Shown here one piece after another: positions 55,831 to 64,000 of a stretch of DNA of 64,000 bases. The position numbers and the translations under genes were made by a program. Numbering within the stretch: the stretch's first letter is position 1; every line of letters begins with the position of its first letter. This DNA comes from Candidatus Neomarinimicrobiota bacterium (GTDB lineage Bacteria; Fidelibacterota; UBA2242; B5-G15): positions 62,001-126,000 of the forward strand of contig JACDNV010000007.1 in NCBI GenBank assembly GCA_017656425.1, in the 5' to 3' direction. Below the pieces are notes generated by a model that searched no databases, was not told the origin of the DNA, and saw only the letters and a program-made list of their open reading frames with translations.

Positions 55831-56988
55831 ATGGGAAAAATGAGATCCAGGGTTGTCATTATTGGATGTGAAGGATATAATTTTAATAAGCTTGTTTCCA
55901 AGATTCATTACGGTATTGAGCTTGCAGGTGGGGTTGAGAGGTTTTTTAAAAAAGGAGAGAAGATTTTACTAAAGCCAAATCTATTAAAAGCATCTTTACC
56001 TGAAAAATGTGTTACTACCTATCCATTGTTTTTTAAAGCAGTGGCAAAAGTACTGAGGGATTTTGGTGTTCAGTTGGTGTATGGTGACTCTCCTGGATTT
56101 GGAAAACCAGAAAAAGTTGCTCAGAGAGCGGGACTTAAAGAAGTTGCTGATGAGATGGGAATTCCTTTTGTTGACTTTGAAAATGGTAAAGAGGTTTTTG
56201 CTTCTAATACTTATAGGAGTAAGAGATTATTTATTGCCAATGGTGTACTTGAAGCAGATGGTATCGTAAGCTTACCTAAATTTAAAACTCACCAGTTGAC
56301 AGGGATTACCTGTGCTGTAAAGAATCAGCTTGGTTGTATTCCAGGCTTGAAAAAAGCTGAGCTTCATGTCATTTTCTCCAATCCTGAGAGTTTTTCTCAA
56401 ATGCTTATAGATTTAAACCTAATAATAAAGCCTCGATTATATATCGTTGATGCTATTGATGCAATGGAAGGTAATGGTCCTGGAGCTGGTAAAAGATACA
56501 ATCTTGGGCTAATAGTAATTTCTGACGATCCGGTTGCTATTGATTCCGTGTTATCTTATATTGTTAACATTGATCCGCAAGAAATTCCGACCAATAAATG
56601 GGGAGAGATTCTTGGTCTTGGTGTATCAAGGTTAGAAGACATTGAAGTAATAGGAGATTCTATAGAAAACTTTAGAACATTAAGCTTTAATACAAGCAGT
56701 GTTTCTAGAATTGGAATGGGTAATTTAGCAAGTATTCCGTTTCTAAGGAGATTATTAATAAGGAAACCTGTGGTTGATCACAATAGATGTAAAAAGTGTG
56801 GGATTTGTATTAACCAGTGTTCGGTAGACCCAAAAGCAATTAATTGGGTGTCCAAGAACGGGGAAAAATTTTTGAGATTTGATTATAATTTGTGTATTGG
56901 GTGTTTTTGCTGTCAGGAAGCTTGTCCCTTTGACGCAATATACGTTAAAACCCCGATATTGAACAGGATTCTAGATTGGATTGGTTGA
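55831..56988 (+). CDS. DUF362 protein with C-terminal 2[4Fe-4S] ferredoxin
   Basis: 385 residues. The DUF362 core is visible (ILLKPNLLKASLPEKCVTTYP, VYGDSPGFGKPEKVAQRAG, SLPKFKTHQLTGITCAVKNQLG, AMEGNGPGAGKR). The C-terminal ferredoxin has CKKCGICINQC and CIGCFCCQEAC, each followed by a fourth Cys partner (Cys-Pro). No Tat signal, unlike the DUF362 protein at 13 kb. The activity is unknown; electron transfer to an unidentified substrate is likely. Confidence 0.88.
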   Translation: MGKMRSRVVIIGCEGYNFNKLVSKIHYGIELAGGVERFFKKGEKILLKPNLLKASLPEKCVTTYPLFFKAVAKVLRDFGVQLVYGDSPGFGKPEKVAQRAGLKEVADEMGIPFVDFENGKEVFASNTYRSKRLFIANGVLEADGIVSLPKFKTHQLTGITCAVKNQLGCIPGLKKAELHVIFSNPESFSQMLIDLNLIIKPRLYIVDAIDAMEGNGPGAGKRYNLGLIVISDDPVAIDSVLSYIVNIDPQEIPTNKWGEILGLGVSRLEDIEVIGDSIENFRTLSFNTSSVSRIGMGNLASIPFLRRLLIRKPVVDHNRCKKCGICINQCSVDPKAINWVSKNGEKFLRFDYNLCIGCFCCQEACPFDAIYVKTPILNRILDWIG

Positions 56989-57001
56989 ATAGGAAGTATT
57001 T

Positions 57002-57370
57002 ATGGTCTTGTATTATGTTATTATTGGGTTAATATTTTTAACTATTTTTATAGTTTCATTACTATTTCCTGAATTTGTGAAAAATCTAATGAAATACATT
57101 ATAAAAAGGGAATTTTTTATACCAATTGGAATTGCTGAAATAATATTGGGACTTGGGATATTATATTTTAGACACCGGACTAAACTAAAGATATTTATCC
57201 TCATTATAGGTTTATTTTTGTTTATAGATGGTGTAATGTATTTGATTTCTGGTGAAAGAGTAAGGAAGTCCTATAGTAGATTCCTTGAAGAGGGTGACAG
57301 AATATTTAGATTCTACTTTTTATTCATTGGAATAATAGGATTGGGATTAATTTTAGCTGGATTTTATTGA
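57002..57370 (+). CDS. Small membrane protein of unknown function
   Basis: 122 residues with four predicted membrane helices (about 3-22, 40-57, 62-80, 102-121) joined by short Lys/Arg-rich loops. No family recognised. It lies 13 bp after the DUF362-ferredoxin gene and could be co-transcribed with it. Confidence 0.65.
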   Translation: MVLYYVIIGLIFLTIFIVSLLFPEFVKNLMKYIIKREFFIPIGIAEIILGLGILYFRHRTKLKIFILIIGLFLFIDGVMYLISGERVRKSYSRFLEEGDRIFRFYFLFIGIIGLGLILAGFY

Positions 57371-57439
57371 TATTTTTAAAGATTATATGAATTGTAAAAG
57401 GGTATGAATTTTTATAAATTAAGTAATTGTTTTTTGAAT

Positions 57440-57512
57440 GGCGACGTACCCAAGTGGCTAAGGGAGCGGTCTGCAAAACCGCGATTCGCCGGTTCGAATC
57501 CGGCCGTCGCCT
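57440..57512 (+). tRNA. tRNA-Cys (anticodon GCA)
   Basis: 73 nt. Acceptor GGCGACG/CGTCGCC, anticodon stem GCGGT/ACCGC with loop CTGCAAA (anticodon GCA), T-arm GCCGG-TTCGAAT-CCGGC. Discriminator T, as required for tRNA-Cys. CCA is not encoded. cysS lies in the same window. Confidence 0.95.
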
Positions 57513-57527
57513 CTTGGGTTGACATTT

Positions 57528-57613
57528 GCCGAGGTGGCGGAATTGGTAGACGCAAGGGACTTAAAATCCCTCGGGGTTTTTACTCCGTGCGAGTTCGAGT
57601 CTCGCCCTCGGCA
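57528..57613 (+). tRNA. tRNA-Leu (anticodon TAA)
   Basis: 86 nt, class II with a long variable arm. Acceptor GCCGAGG/CCTCGGC, anticodon loop CTTAAAA (anticodon TAA) closed by AGGGA/TCCCT, variable arm CGGGGTTTTTACTCCG, T-arm GCGAG-TTCGAGT-CTCGC, discriminator A. It is 15 nt after tRNA-Cys and probably cotranscribed. Confidence 0.95.
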
Positions 57614-57729
57614 CTAAAACCTTGGAAAAACTTAGTCATTCATGTAATTTTATTAATACCAAAGAAAATTAGGATTTAATTTTTACTTATATAAATGTAA
57701 ATTAGTATTGTATATGATTTTGGTGAATT

Positions 57730-58335
57730 ATGAAGAGATGGATAATAATTGGTTTGCTATTATTTGAATGTGTTTACATAGCTAAGGCAGATGAAAAATT
57801 TGAATTGAAGACGAGGAGAAATGTTTTTGGTGTAAATGCTGGTATATATCAATATGGAACAGGTATAGGTTTATTCTATGATTATGTTTTAAAGAAAGGG
57901 TGGGTACTTGAACCATTTCTTTCATTTATAATAGTTAGGGATGAGATCGATATCCCTTATTATGATTATTATTATATGACATATGTTCAGAGGGGAGATG
58001 CGAAGAGACTAAACTTCTTACCTGTGATGGTGGGTATTAAAAAATATCTATTTATAAATAAATTAGAAGGCAATTTTAAACCACATGCTTGCTTTGCTGG
58101 CGGTGCAGTAGTTTATTTTGACCCTCCGAACATTTATGATTTTGTTGAAAGAATAAAAAAGATGAGAACTGGTATCTCGCAAGGGATTGAGTCGTATATT
58201 GGTGTTGAGTTTTTGAGCATGTTCGGTGGAGTAATATCGATAGATCTTGGATACCAGGCTTATTTTTTTAACAAAAAATTAGAGGGTAGTAGGGTATATA
58301 GTGGAATGTTTGTTAAATTCCAATTCGGTAGATAG
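57730..58335 (+). CDS. Exported outer-membrane beta-barrel-like protein
   Basis: 201 residues. Signal peptide (IIIGLLLFECVYIAKA), then alternating amphipathic strands (NVFGVNAGIYQYGTGIGLFY, GWVLEPFLSFIIV, VISIDLGYQAYFF) ending in a Phe-rich terminal strand (GMFVKFQFGR). This is the pattern of small outer-membrane barrels; no specific family recognised. It lies 5 bp before rsmE and may be co-transcribed. Confidence 0.65.
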   Translation: MKRWIIIGLLLFECVYIAKADEKFELKTRRNVFGVNAGIYQYGTGIGLFYDYVLKKGWVLEPFLSFIIVRDEIDIPYYDYYYMTYVQRGDAKRLNFLPVMVGIKKYLFINKLEGNFKPHACFAGGAVVYFDPPNIYDFVERIKKMRTGISQGIESYIGVEFLSMFGGVISIDLGYQAYFFNKKLEGSRVYSGMFVKFQFGR

Positions 58336-58340
58336 TCTAA

Positions 58341-59054
58341 ATGCATGACTTTCTATTTTACTCTGATGATATTGACCTTAAGAATAAAAGGTTAATTTTG
58401 AAAGGTGATGAATTCAAACATGCCTTTAAAATTTTAAGAAAAAAGGTAGGAGACACTTTAACTATATTTGATGGTTTGGGTGTGAAATACAAGGTGTTAG
58501 TGAATAAGATCGAAAAAAATAGAGCGATTTGTAGTGTTACCGATATTTTTACTTGTAATGAGGTGTATCCTGAATTACAAGTTGGAGTTGGATTGCTAAA
58601 ATCTAAGGCTATGGTAGAGGTTATAAAGGATTGTAGCGCACTTGGTATTTCGGAAATATTGTTATTTAGATCTAAAAATTCGGTAGTGAAGGAGGTAAAC
58701 TTAGAAAGATTAAAGAAAATCTCTATTGAATCTGTAAAACAATCAAATGGGTTTAGAATTCCAGCTATAAAGTATATGGACAGATTTGACGCATGTTTAA
58801 AAGAAATGTCAGAAGATGGATTAAAGCTTATAGCGGATATGGATGGGGAAGTTGCAATTAGTAGTATCTTTGACAAGGACGGTCTCCCGGAAAAAGTGTG
58901 TATATTGTTTGGTCCTGAAGGGGGATTTACAAAAGAAGAGATAGAAAAAGCAAAAGACTTTGGTTTTGAGACAGTGAAATTAATTGATAGGAGATTGAGA
59001 ACTGAGTTAGCAATAATCACTGCAGTTTCATATATTTTATACAGTTATTATTAG
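58341..59054 (+). CDS. rsmE: 16S rRNA m3U1498 methyltransferase RsmE
   Basis: 237 residues. The N-terminal PUA-like domain (KGDEFKHAFKILRKKVGD) is followed by the SPOUT knot: GLLKSKAMVEVIKDCSALGI, ILLFRSKNS, LFGPEGGFTKEEIEKA and a C-terminal LIDRRLRTELAIITAVSYI. The usual LRTETA reads LRTELA. It methylates U1498 of 16S rRNA with SAM. The next gene follows 10 bp later. Confidence 0.92.
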   Translation: MHDFLFYSDDIDLKNKRLILKGDEFKHAFKILRKKVGDTLTIFDGLGVKYKVLVNKIEKNRAICSVTDIFTCNEVYPELQVGVGLLKSKAMVEVIKDCSALGISEILLFRSKNSVVKEVNLERLKKISIESVKQSNGFRIPAIKYMDRFDACLKEMSEDGLKLIADMDGEVAISSIFDKDGLPEKVCILFGPEGGFTKEEIEKAKDFGFETVKLIDRRLRTELAIITAVSYILYSYY

Positions 59055-59064
59055 GAGGCAAAAA

Positions 59065-59412
59065 TTGGATAAAGAATGTATCTTTTGTAAAATAGTGGAT
59101 AAAGAGATCAAAGCGGGTATAGTTTACGAAGATGATGAAATTATTGCGTTCAAAGATATTAATCCAAAGGCACCTGTACATATTTTAATAATTCCCAAGT
59201 CTCATATCCCTTCTATTAATGATATTAACGAAACCGATTATCTTGTACTGGGGAAGATGTTTGGTGTTGCCAAAAAAGTAGCTGTTGATAATGGTATATC
59301 AGAATCCGGTTACCGATTGGTTGTAAATTGTAAGAGGAATGCAGGACAAGAGGTTTTTCATATTCATATGCACCTTTTAGGTGGGCGTAAAATGAGATGG
59401 CCTCCTGGTTAG
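59065..59412 (+). CDS. HIT-family nucleotide hydrolase (HINT-like)
   Basis: 115 residues, TTG start with TTAGGAGG upstream. CIFCKIVDKEIKAGIVYEDD, DINPKAPVHILIIPKSHI and the histidine triad HIHMHLLGGRKMRWPPG are diagnostic. HINT enzymes hydrolyse nucleoside phosphoramidates and aminoacyl-adenylates. It lies 4 bp before smc. Confidence 0.94.
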   Translation: MDKECIFCKIVDKEIKAGIVYEDDEIIAFKDINPKAPVHILIIPKSHIPSINDINETDYLVLGKMFGVAKKVAVDNGISESGYRLVVNCKRNAGQEVFHIHMHLLGGRKMRWPPG

Positions 59413-59416
59413 GGAT

Positions 59417-62400
59417 ATGTATATTTCAAAGTTAAATATATTTGGATTCAAATCTTTTTATAAAAAATCGGAAATCGATTTCGATAGAGGGATCACCGCA
59501 ATTGTTGGTCCAAATGGATGTGGAAAATCGAATATAGTCGATGCGATTAGATGGGTGATAGGAGAGCAAAAACCGACGGTTCTTCGTGTAGATAAAGGTA
59601 CGGATGTAATTTTTAACGGTACGGAAAAGGTCAAGCCTTTAAACCTTGCTGAAGTATCATTGGTAATTCATAACGAAAGTGGTAAAATTCCGATAGCTCT
59701 TTCTGATATAGTAATTACGCGAAGAATGTATCGAAGTGGTGATAGTGAATATTTAATTAATAACCATGTTTGCCGTCTTAAGGATATAAATGATCTTTTT
59801 ATTGATACTGGAATGGGGGCAAATGCCTATTCCATCATGGAATTGAAGATGGTTGAGGAGATTTTAAGTGAAAATCCCGAAGAGAGAAAACAGTTATTTG
59901 AAGAAGCAGCAGGAGTTAATAAATACCGAATACAAAGGAAATCTGCTCTGAGGAAACTGGAGGCTACTGAAAATGATCTATTGCGTTTAAGTGATATTAT
60001 CCAGGAAGTAGAATCTAAGGTTAGAAAGCTTCGTTCACAACTAAAAAAATATGAAAAGTATCGTGATTATACAAAGAAGTTAATTGAATCAGAAATTTTA
60101 TTAACCTCAAGGAAGATAATAGCTATTCGTTCATCAATTGATCCTCTTAAGGAGAGGCTGAATTCACTAATTGGAGATAGAGATAAGCTTGAGGTGGAAA
60201 TAAGCCAGAATGAGGAAAAACTGAAAGAGAAGGAGGCTCTATTAAATAGCCTTGAAAATGAACACTTGCAATATATTGAGGACCGAAATTCCATAATGGA
60301 GAATAAATCTGAATTGGAAAAAGAACTTGTGTTGTTAAGAGAGAAATTGAAAAATATTGAGTTGAATATTGATAGGGAAAATAATGAGATGAATTCTCTA
60401 AGGTCCGAAATATTGAAAAGAAAACAGGAAAACGAAGTTTTAAGCAAAAAGATACAGGATGTAAGGAAAAGTATTGCCAATAACCAGAGTAGACATTCGA
60501 TTAAGGAAAAGGATCTTGAAAAGCTTAGTAACATATATGAAAACCTTAGAGAGAAGCTTACGGAATTGAAAGATAAGAAATTTTCGCTAATGAGAGAAAG
60601 AAGTGAAATCCAGGAAAGGATAAAGAATCTTCGAGAAAATATCACTACCCGAGAAAATGAAAATAAAGGAATTGAAGAAAGAATCATTAGAGACGAGGAG
60701 AAGTTAAAGAATATTTCTTCTGATGTTAAGAGGCTTTCTGAAAAAGTTGCAAAGTTGCAAAATGCTCTTGGAAATTATATATCTGCACAAAATCAGGAGA
60801 GAAATAGACTTGATAAGCTAATAAAAAAAGAGGAAATCCTGACTAAAAAGTTGAATCAGACAAAAGTGGAGATAGAGAGTATAGGAGAAAAAATAGAGTT
60901 TTATGATAAATTAATTGAAAATATAGGCTCTGATAATGAGTTGCTGAATGTACTGCTGAAAAATCAAAAAGGGACATCGGGTTTTAAGGGAGCATTATTT
61001 GATTTAATTGATGTTGATCAGGGATATCGTCATCTGATAGAAATAGTACTTGGTGATATTGAGAACATTATCGTTGTGAAGGATTTGAAAAATATTTTAG
61101 ATAAAATAAATAACATAGAAGATTCGCTTAAGGGTAAGGTTACCATACTAACTGAAGAATTAGTGCGAAAAGATAAAAGTAAAAAGGTTAGTGACGAATT
61201 TGTACCGATTTTAAATTTTATTAAATCAACTCCGGATGCAAGTAAAGTTGTATCGTATATTTTTGGAAATATTTATATAGTTAATGATGATGTATTCGAT
61301 AAAATAGCATCAAAAGCAGAATATCATGGTGTTGGCCTCTTATCGAAATCTGGGAAGTACAAGAGGCCGGATGATTCAATAATAGTAACTAAGGGTTATA
61401 AAAAAGAGAACGTTCTAATTGGAAGAAAAATGGTTTTGAATAGATTAAGGGAGAAGCTGGATATACTCAAAACGAGATACGATGCTCAGCAATCAGATTT
61501 GGAAGAAGTTGTTGAAAATAAGAAAAATTCCCAGCTTGTATTAAAACAGATTGATTCTAAAATAAAAGAAATAGATATAAAGCTAAAAGAAAGTAGAGAA
61601 AGGTTGAATAAATTACATATAGAAAACGGGAAACTTACATCATCAATTGATGCATTAAATGACAGTCTAATGGCTAACAAGGTTGCTATAGATTCTTTTA
61701 AGAGTAGATTGAAAAAAGAGTTGGAAATAATTGAGGAATTCGATAAAAAAATAAAAGCGCTGGAGGATGAAATAATTGAAAAAGAACAAAGCTTTTCAGA
61801 AGTGAGTAATGAATATGAAAATATTTCCAACGAAATCTCTGAGCTAAAAATAAGTCTTGTTAATCTGAAAAATGATCTTGAAAATCTTGAACGGAGATTT
61901 GAGGTAAATAAACGTTTTCTAAGTAGTTCTGATGACCGATTAAAAGAAATTATAGATAGAATAGAAATATTAAATGCTGATAAAGAGTCAATTGGTAAGA
62001 ATATTGAAGAAAGGTCAGCTTTGGTCGAGGATGTTGATGGTAACTTCTCAAAGGTGCAGCGAGATATAAAAGATATTGAGAATAAAATTAGAAATATAAA
62101 GGAAGAAACCAGTAGCATTAATATGAGGCTTTATAAATTTAGACATCAAAGAGATAGATTAATCGAAGAAATAAAGAAAACTGAATTGGAAATAAGAGAA
62201 CTTGAAAGTAAGGAAAATGAGCTCCGAACTGTAATAAGGGAGAAATACAAAAGAGAGATTGATATAGATAATATTAATGAGGATATTTCAGTAGAACAGA
62301 TAGAAAGGAACATAGAGCGGTATAAAAGAGAGCTGGAGATACTTGGTTCAATAAATCTTAGTGTGGAAGAAGAATACAAGTCTGAGAGTGAAAGATTAAA

Positions 62401-62935
62401 ATTTTTGAAAGAACAAATGAATGATTTAATCAAGTCTGGGGAAAGTTTGAAGAATATTATTGCTGAGATAGATAAAGTGGCTAGGGAACAATATTTATCA
62501 GTATTCAGGAAAATTCAGGTGAATTTTGAAGAAACATTTAAAGCATTTTTTGGTGGTGGAACCGCTGAGCTAAGACTTGAAGGTGGCGATGATCCATTAG
62601 AATCGAAGGTAGAAATTTACGCCTGTCCTAGAGGCAAAAAGCTTCAGTCTCTAAAAATGTTATCTGCAGGTGAAAAAGCTTTAACGGCTATTTCTCTACT
62701 ATTCGCTATATATCAGGTGAAACCAAGTCCTTTTTGTGTACTGGATGAGGTAGATGCTCCGCTTGATGATGAAAATATTAAAAGGTTTGCTAATGTGATA
62801 AAAACATTTTCCAAAAACACACAATTCATTATAGTAACACATAACAAATTAACAATGAACATGGCGGATGTTCTATATGGGGTCACTATGCCCCAACATG
62901 GTATTAGTCAGATTGTATCTGTTAAAATGAAGTAA
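59417..62935 (+). CDS. smc: Chromosome segregation protein SMC
   Basis: 1172 residues, full length. N-terminal ATPase lobe with GPNGCGKSNIVDAIRWVIGE (residues 32-51), then coiled coil to about 500. Hinge domain about 510-640 (GTSGFKGALFDLIDVDQGYRH), second coiled coil, and C-terminal lobe with LSAGEKALTAISLLFAIY (signature) and FCVLDEVDAPLDDENIKRF (Walker B). It condenses and segregates the chromosome with ScpA and ScpB, which are not in the window. The sequence is unusually Glu/Lys/Ile-rich in keeping with low GC. Confidence 0.98.
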   Translation: MYISKLNIFGFKSFYKKSEIDFDRGITAIVGPNGCGKSNIVDAIRWVIGEQKPTVLRVDKGTDVIFNGTEKVKPLNLAEVSLVIHNESGKIPIALSDIVITRRMYRSGDSEYLINNHVCRLKDINDLFIDTGMGANAYSIMELKMVEEILSENPEERKQLFEEAAGVNKYRIQRKSALRKLEATENDLLRLSDIIQEVESKVRKLRSQLKKYEKYRDYTKKLIESEILLTSRKIIAIRSSIDPLKERLNSLIGDRDKLEVEISQNEEKLKEKEALLNSLENEHLQYIEDRNSIMENKSELEKELVLLREKLKNIELNIDRENNEMNSLRSEILKRKQENEVLSKKIQDVRKSIANNQSRHSIKEKDLEKLSNIYENLREKLTELKDKKFSLMRERSEIQERIKNLRENITTRENENKGIEERIIRDEEKLKNISSDVKRLSEKVAKLQNALGNYISAQNQERNRLDKLIKKEEILTKKLNQTKVEIESIGEKIEFYDKLIENIGSDNELLNVLLKNQKGTSGFKGALFDLIDVDQGYRHLIEIVLGDIENIIVVKDLKNILDKINNIEDSLKGKVTILTEELVRKDKSKKVSDEFVPILNFIKSTPDASKVVSYIFGNIYIVNDDVFDKIASKAEYHGVGLLSKSGKYKRPDDSIIVTKGYKKENVLIGRKMVLNRLREKLDILKTRYDAQQSDLEEVVENKKNSQLVLKQIDSKIKEIDIKLKESRERLNKLHIENGKLTSSIDALNDSLMANKVAIDSFKSRLKKELEIIEEFDKKIKALEDEIIEKEQSFSEVSNEYENISNEISELKISLVNLKNDLENLERRFEVNKRFLSSSDDRLKEIIDRIEILNADKESIGKNIEERSALVEDVDGNFSKVQRDIKDIENKIRNIKEETSSINMRLYKFRHQRDRLIEEIKKTELEIRELESKENELRTVIREKYKREIDIDNINEDISVEQIERNIERYKRELEILGSINLSVEEEYKSESERLKFLKEQMNDLIKSGESLKNIIAEIDKVAREQYLSVFRKIQVNFEETFKAFFGGGTAELRLEGGDDPLESKVEIYACPRGKKLQSLKMLSAGEKALTAISLLFAIYQVKPSPFCVLDEVDAPLDDENIKRFANVIKTFSKNTQFIIVTHNKLTMNMADVLYGVTMPQHGISQIVSVKMK

Positions 62936-62945
62936 AAGGTCAATA

Positions 62946-64000
62946 ATGAGAAAGTTAATAATATACATTCTATTAATATTTTCCAATCTTCTTTCCCAAG
63001 TTTTTGATATGGATTGTGCAGTCTTTAAAGGAGATGAAAACGTATCAGTGATTGAAGTGATCTTACTTATCCCACGGAATATTTTTAAGTTTGTTCGTTC
63101 TGATGATGGTTTTTATAGGGCTGACGTAGAGATACGAGTTGCTCTCAGTAAAGATGATACAGTTAAAGCGTGGGATATGTGGCGTATTGTTGATAAAACA
63201 GATGATACTACAAAGATTAAAGCTTCTCAAAAAATCCCTGAAATGACAACATTAACAATAGAGCCAGGTGAATATGAGTTGTATGGCGTAATAATAGATA
63301 TGAACAAGAATATAAAATATGTGAGAAAGGAAAAAGTTAATATCCGGTCATTTGCATCGAGAGAACCAATTATTAGCGATATTGAGCTTTGTTCGTCAAT
63401 AAGTAAGACGGAGAGTAAAAATAAATTTTCTAGATATTTTGGATATGATCTTGTTCCAAATGCAAGTTCTGTATTTGGGCTTCATGCGCCAATATTGTAT
63501 CCCTATTGCGAAATTTATAATATAAAATTTGGTGAAAATTATAGAGACCAATATTCCATTAATTACCAGATTTTAGATATAAATGACAATATTATTCAAG
63601 ATTATGGGATAGTTAAAAAGAATAAACCTGGTAATTCTGTAGTAGAAATTGGTAGTGTTAATGTGAGCAGTTTAAGAAGTGGAATATATAAATTAAAAAT
63701 AAGTTTTATCGATGAAGGTGATACAATATTCGCGGTGAAAAAATTTTACGTTGTAAATGAAACAGAAGAGAAAAATGTGGAACAGCTACTTGTGGATTTT
63801 ATGTATTCAGGTATGAGTGAAGAAGAACTTGACAGGATATTTGGGCCTCTTAAATATATTGCAACTGATAACGAAATAAAGAGGTATAAGAAGGCTAATA
63901 TAGAGGGGAAAAGGCAGATTCTTATTCATTTTTGGGATAGCCGAGATCCTGATCCAACAACTGAGGTTAATGAGGCAAAATTGGAATTTATGAAGAGGCT
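62946..64000 (+). CDS. GWxTD domain-containing exported protein (C-terminus beyond window)
   Basis: At least 351 residues, open to the window end. Signal peptide (LIIYILLIFSNLLSQ), then beta-rich domains like those of the protein at 31984 (VIEVILLIPRNIFKFV, YRADVEIRVALSKDD). The start of the GWxTD domain is visible (KRQILIHFWDSRDPDPTTEV, EAKLEFMKR). The GWxTD motif itself would lie beyond 64000. It follows smc by 10 bp with AAAAGGT before the ATG. Confidence 0.85.
   Translation, partial: MRKLIIYILLIFSNLLSQVFDMDCAVFKGDENVSVIEVILLIPRNIFKFVRSDDGFYRADVEIRVALSKDDTVKAWDMWRIVDKTDDTTKIKASQKIPEMTTLTIEPGEYELYGVIIDMNKNIKYVRKEKVNIRSFASREPIISDIELCSSISKTESKNKFSRYFGYDLVPNASSVFGLHAPILYPYCEIYNIKFGENYRDQYSINYQILDINDNIIQDYGIVKKNKPGNSVVEIGSVNVSSLRSGIYKLKISFIDEGDTIFAVKKFYVVNETEEKNVEQLLVDFMYSGMSEEELDRIFGPLKYIATDNEIKRYKKANIEGKRQILIHFWDSRDPDPTTEVNEAKLEFMKR

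Noticed and set aside
57404-57679. 91-residue ORF
   Set aside because: It runs through tRNA-Cys and tRNA-Leu and has no protein-like features.
58358-59020. 220-residue antisense ORF
   Set aside because: Shadow of rsmE with low-complexity Ser/Phe/Ile composition.
60067-60687. 206-residue antisense ORF (also 61486-62118)
   Set aside because: Antisense of the SMC coiled coil; long frames arise from its Glu/Lys codon bias.

Overview
This 64 kb window is a gene-dense, AT-rich stretch of a bacterial chromosome. No taxon can be read from it directly. Several protein families point to the FCB side of the tree (Marinimicrobia/Calditrichota/KSB1/Ignavibacteria-like lineages): a surface protein with an NFPNPFNPTT-type C-terminal sorting tail, two GWxTD-domain proteins, a tricorn-type S41 protease, a GHL10 glycosidase-like lipoprotein and many lipoprotein or signal-peptide enzymes. 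Rubrerythrin, high-molecular-weight rubredoxin, an archaeal-like SufC/SufB pair, an AmmeMemoRadiSam cluster and polyferredoxins suggest an anaerobe or microaerophile (inference).

Layout. 1-8.7 kb (+): 3' end of a polyprenyl-P sugar transferase, accA, YbgC thioesterase, YhhQ-type transporter, tmk, CtpA protease, NlpC/P60 lipoprotein and a membrane spermidine-synthase-like protein. 8.7-13.9 kb (-): an AmmeMemoRadiSam cluster (DUF362, NapH/NapG-like polyferredoxin, radical SAM protein, Memo-AMMECR1 fusion) behind a good promoter. 14-20.2 kb: methyltransferase, gmhB, ddl, NusG paralogue, cysS, UDP-sugar epimerase, thioredoxin lipoprotein, DUF6485 protein. 20.2-23.8 kb (-): a 1174-residue sorted surface protein. 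24-28.2 kb (+): an iron/oxygen module of ferritin (interrupted), rubrerythrin, flavoprotein-rubredoxin and SufC-SufB. 28.2-33.3 kb (+): obg, dprA, a beta-propeller protein and a GWxTD protein. 33.3-40 kb: TolB-like propeller, GHL10 lipoprotein, MsrA with an MsrB-like zinc domain, tricorn protease. 40-51.4 kb (+): tRNA-Arg, a TPR protein and the classical rimP-nusA-infB-ylxP-rbfA-truB-ribF-rpsO-pnp run, then an M16 peptidase. 51.5-57.4 kb: ald, polysaccharide deacetylase, MerR regulator, tRNA-Pro, an unknown gene, a degenerate endonuclease/exonuclease/phosphatase protein, a DUF362-ferredoxin and a small membrane protein. 57.4-64 kb: tRNA-Cys, tRNA-Leu, an outer-membrane-like protein, rsmE, a HIT protein, smc, and a second GWxTD protein cut by the window end.

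The most unusual object is at about 24.31-24.82 kb. The ferritin gene is interrupted by an element of about 504 bp that encodes a four-helix-bundle protein of the 23S rRNA intervening-sequence (S23/IVP, Avd-like) family. Its ends form a 34-bp imperfect inverted repeat (27/34 matches), and its 3' end carries three small GC-rich hairpins. The ferritin halves stay in the same frame, and removing the element restores the normal ferritin spacing as I recall it. Overlapping stop/start codons link ferritin N-half, S23 and ferritin C-half. I know of this family mainly from rRNA insertions, so an in-frame insertion in a conserved protein gene is worth checking.

Second in interest is the AmmeMemoRadiSam cluster. 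Its radical SAM protein and DUF362 protein carry twin-arginine-like N-termini, and its Memo domain has a signal/anchor. An internal Shine-Dalgarno plus ATG lies exactly at the Memo/AMMECR1 junction.
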